The translations under genes were made by a program, and so were the position numbers. Shown in pieces: positions 63,317 through 64,000 of a stretch of DNA of 64,000 nucleotides. Origin of the DNA: Chitinophaga hostae (GTDB lineage: Bacteria; Bacteroidota; Bacteroidia; Chitinophagales; Chitinophagaceae); contig NZ_JAGTXB010000001.1 in assembly GCF_018224885.1 (NCBI RefSeq), positions 496,001-560,000 of the forward strand, read 5' to 3'. The notes beneath the pieces are model-generated. The model made no database searches. It saw only the letters and a program-made list of their open reading frames with translations, and was not told the origin of the DNA. The stretch's first letter is position 1. Each line of letters starts with the position of its first letter.

Positions 63317-63400
63317 GCCTAAAGTATAAATTATAAAGCTATTGAAGCGAATGAAAAGAGCGGATTTTCCCGCTTTTATCATTCGCTTCAATCGTTTTAT
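63317..63400. repeat. type-I heptamer hairpin, asymmetric copy
   Basis: Heptamers GCCTAAA, GTATAAA, TTATAAA, GCTATTG (63317-63344), core GCTATTGAAGCGAATGA. Arms 63333-63354 and 63379-63400 (22 nt, a few mismatches), with an inner stem near AGCGG/CCCGCT. Unlike the other copies the right arm lacks a full mirror of the heptamers. The rest of the gap to 63561 shows nothing assignable. Confidence 0.75.
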
Positions 63401-63561
63401 GGACGTCCATTTTTCCTCATTACTTTTACCGGTGGCCCTATGCTTTCTCCTTTTCGCATTCCGCCCCGCCGATTCTGGCATTAAATTTTCATAAAGCGCT
63501 CATATACCGACGCACATTCTTAACTTTAAGTAGTACTTATCAGGATCTTAAAATTAGCCAT

Positions 63562-64000
63562 ATGAAAACAATTTTAGTACCCACTGATTTCTCTGATACC
63601 GCCTATAATGCTGCTACTTACGCCCTGGCCCTTGCAAACAGCCTCGGCGCAACACGTATTATACTGTACCATGCATATGAGCTGATTGTTCCCATCCCGG
63701 ACGTTCCCACCATGATACCCATGGTTAATCCTGATGACCTGAAAACAGCCAGCCTGGAGGGCCTGGAGAAAATGAAAAAAGAGCTGGATGCCCTCGTATC
63801 TCCGGATACTACACTGGTTACACGCGCGGATAATACCCTTCTGGCAGCTACCATTGAAGAGGTGTGTAAAATGGAGCAGGTAGATCTGATTGTAATGGGG
63901 ATTACAGGCGGCAGTAAGCTGGAAGAAGTATTAGTAGGCTCTAACACCATCGATGTGGTAAAAAATACCAGCTACCCGGTACTAATCGTACCCGGCACCG
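63562..64000 (+). CDS. universal stress protein (3' partial)
   Basis: 146 codons visible, running off the window. Usp fold: KTILVPTDFSDTAYNAATYALALAN at the start; ATP-binding motif GITGGSKLEEVLVGSNT (Gx2Gx9G[ST] pattern) then YPVLIVPG. A second Usp domain may follow outside. Role: ATP-binding stress response protein, cytosolic. Own start 246 bp after lysS. Confidence 0.92.
   Translation, partial: MKTILVPTDFSDTAYNAATYALALANSLGATRIILYHAYELIVPIPDVPTMIPMVNPDDLKTASLEGLEKMKKELDALVSPDTTLVTRADNTLLAATIEEVCKMEQVDLIVMGITGGSKLEEVLVGSNTIDVVKNTSYPVLIVPGT

Noticed and set aside
10854..63400. CRISPR array or integron attC sites as explanation for the repeat hairpins
   Set aside because: Unit length is 7 bp with no unique spacers between repeats and no cas genes or integrase; the hairpins lack the bulges and RGYYAAC/GTTRRRY ends of attC sites.
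1..64000. Insertion sequence, prophage or genomic island
   Set aside because: No transposase, integrase, tRNA-associated repeat or phage gene was found; gene content is mostly core metabolism, envelope and respiration.

Overview
The window comes from a Bacteroidota chromosome, most likely a Chitinophaga-like member of Chitinophagaceae. This rests on content, not on a database search: type IX secretion (T9SS) cargo and machinery with gliding-motility-type C-terminal domains, PorP/SprF and PorE-like proteins, a complete Alternative Complex III plus cytochrome oxidase cluster, a DUF5606 protein, many signal-peptide and lipoprotein ORFs, and recurrent TAnnTTTG promoter -7 boxes. No rRNA, tRNA, CRISPR, transposase or prophage was seen. 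Nearly all sequence is well-packed core or near-core genes.

Layout. 1-7.3 kb: a giant Ig-repeat T9SS adhesin (5' end outside the window), PorP/SprF and a PorE-like OmpA protein. 7.4-17.2 kb: lipoprotein, MATE exporter, PfkB kinase, S1/P1 nuclease, uvrB, ammonium transporter and porin. 17.4-24.4 kb: DUF2461, two small proteins, asd, a lamin-tail surface protein, DUF5606 and an M3 peptidase. 24.5-30.0 kb: a probable zinc-homeostasis block (Fur/Zur-family regulator, SCO protein, MerC-like protein, COG0523 GTPase, TonB-dependent receptor) with a perfect 11-1-11 palindrome over the promoter. 30-32.2 kb: outer-membrane protein, purN, NlpE-like lipoprotein. 32.7-48.7 kb: the respiratory cluster actABCDEF-coxBA, then ctaB, two subunit-III-type genes, coxD-like, SCO, DUF420 and a small CxxC protein. 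This couples menaquinol oxidation by ACIII to an A-type haem-copper oxidase, together with haem O synthesis and CuA assembly. 48.7-55.1 kb: GNAT, MarR, DUF2024, protoglobin, ClC, SMR (Gdx-like), AlkD, meaB, glycosyltransferase. 55.3-64 kb: Lon-substrate-domain protein, outer-membrane protein, lptC, CsaA, an S9 peptidase, lysS and a partial universal stress protein.

The most unusual content is intergenic. (1) A three-copy module of about 60 nt (58.9, 59.2 and 61.7 kb) combines a -7-like box, a conserved leader and an intrinsic terminator whose stem shows a compensatory change. Two copies are preceded by direct repeats of GTTCACSG type spaced exactly 21 bp, resembling LytTR response-regulator sites. 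It looks like a family of regulated small RNAs. (2) A dispersed family of 3'-end hairpins is built from a degenerate heptanucleotide tandem repeat (GCNNAAA) and often a core GCTATTGAGGCGAATGA. It occurs at seven or more places, including a 271-bp palindrome with perfect 91-bp arms. One array abuts the actC start codon and another merges into the lptC promoter. Both families are proposed from direct reading and need genome-wide searches.
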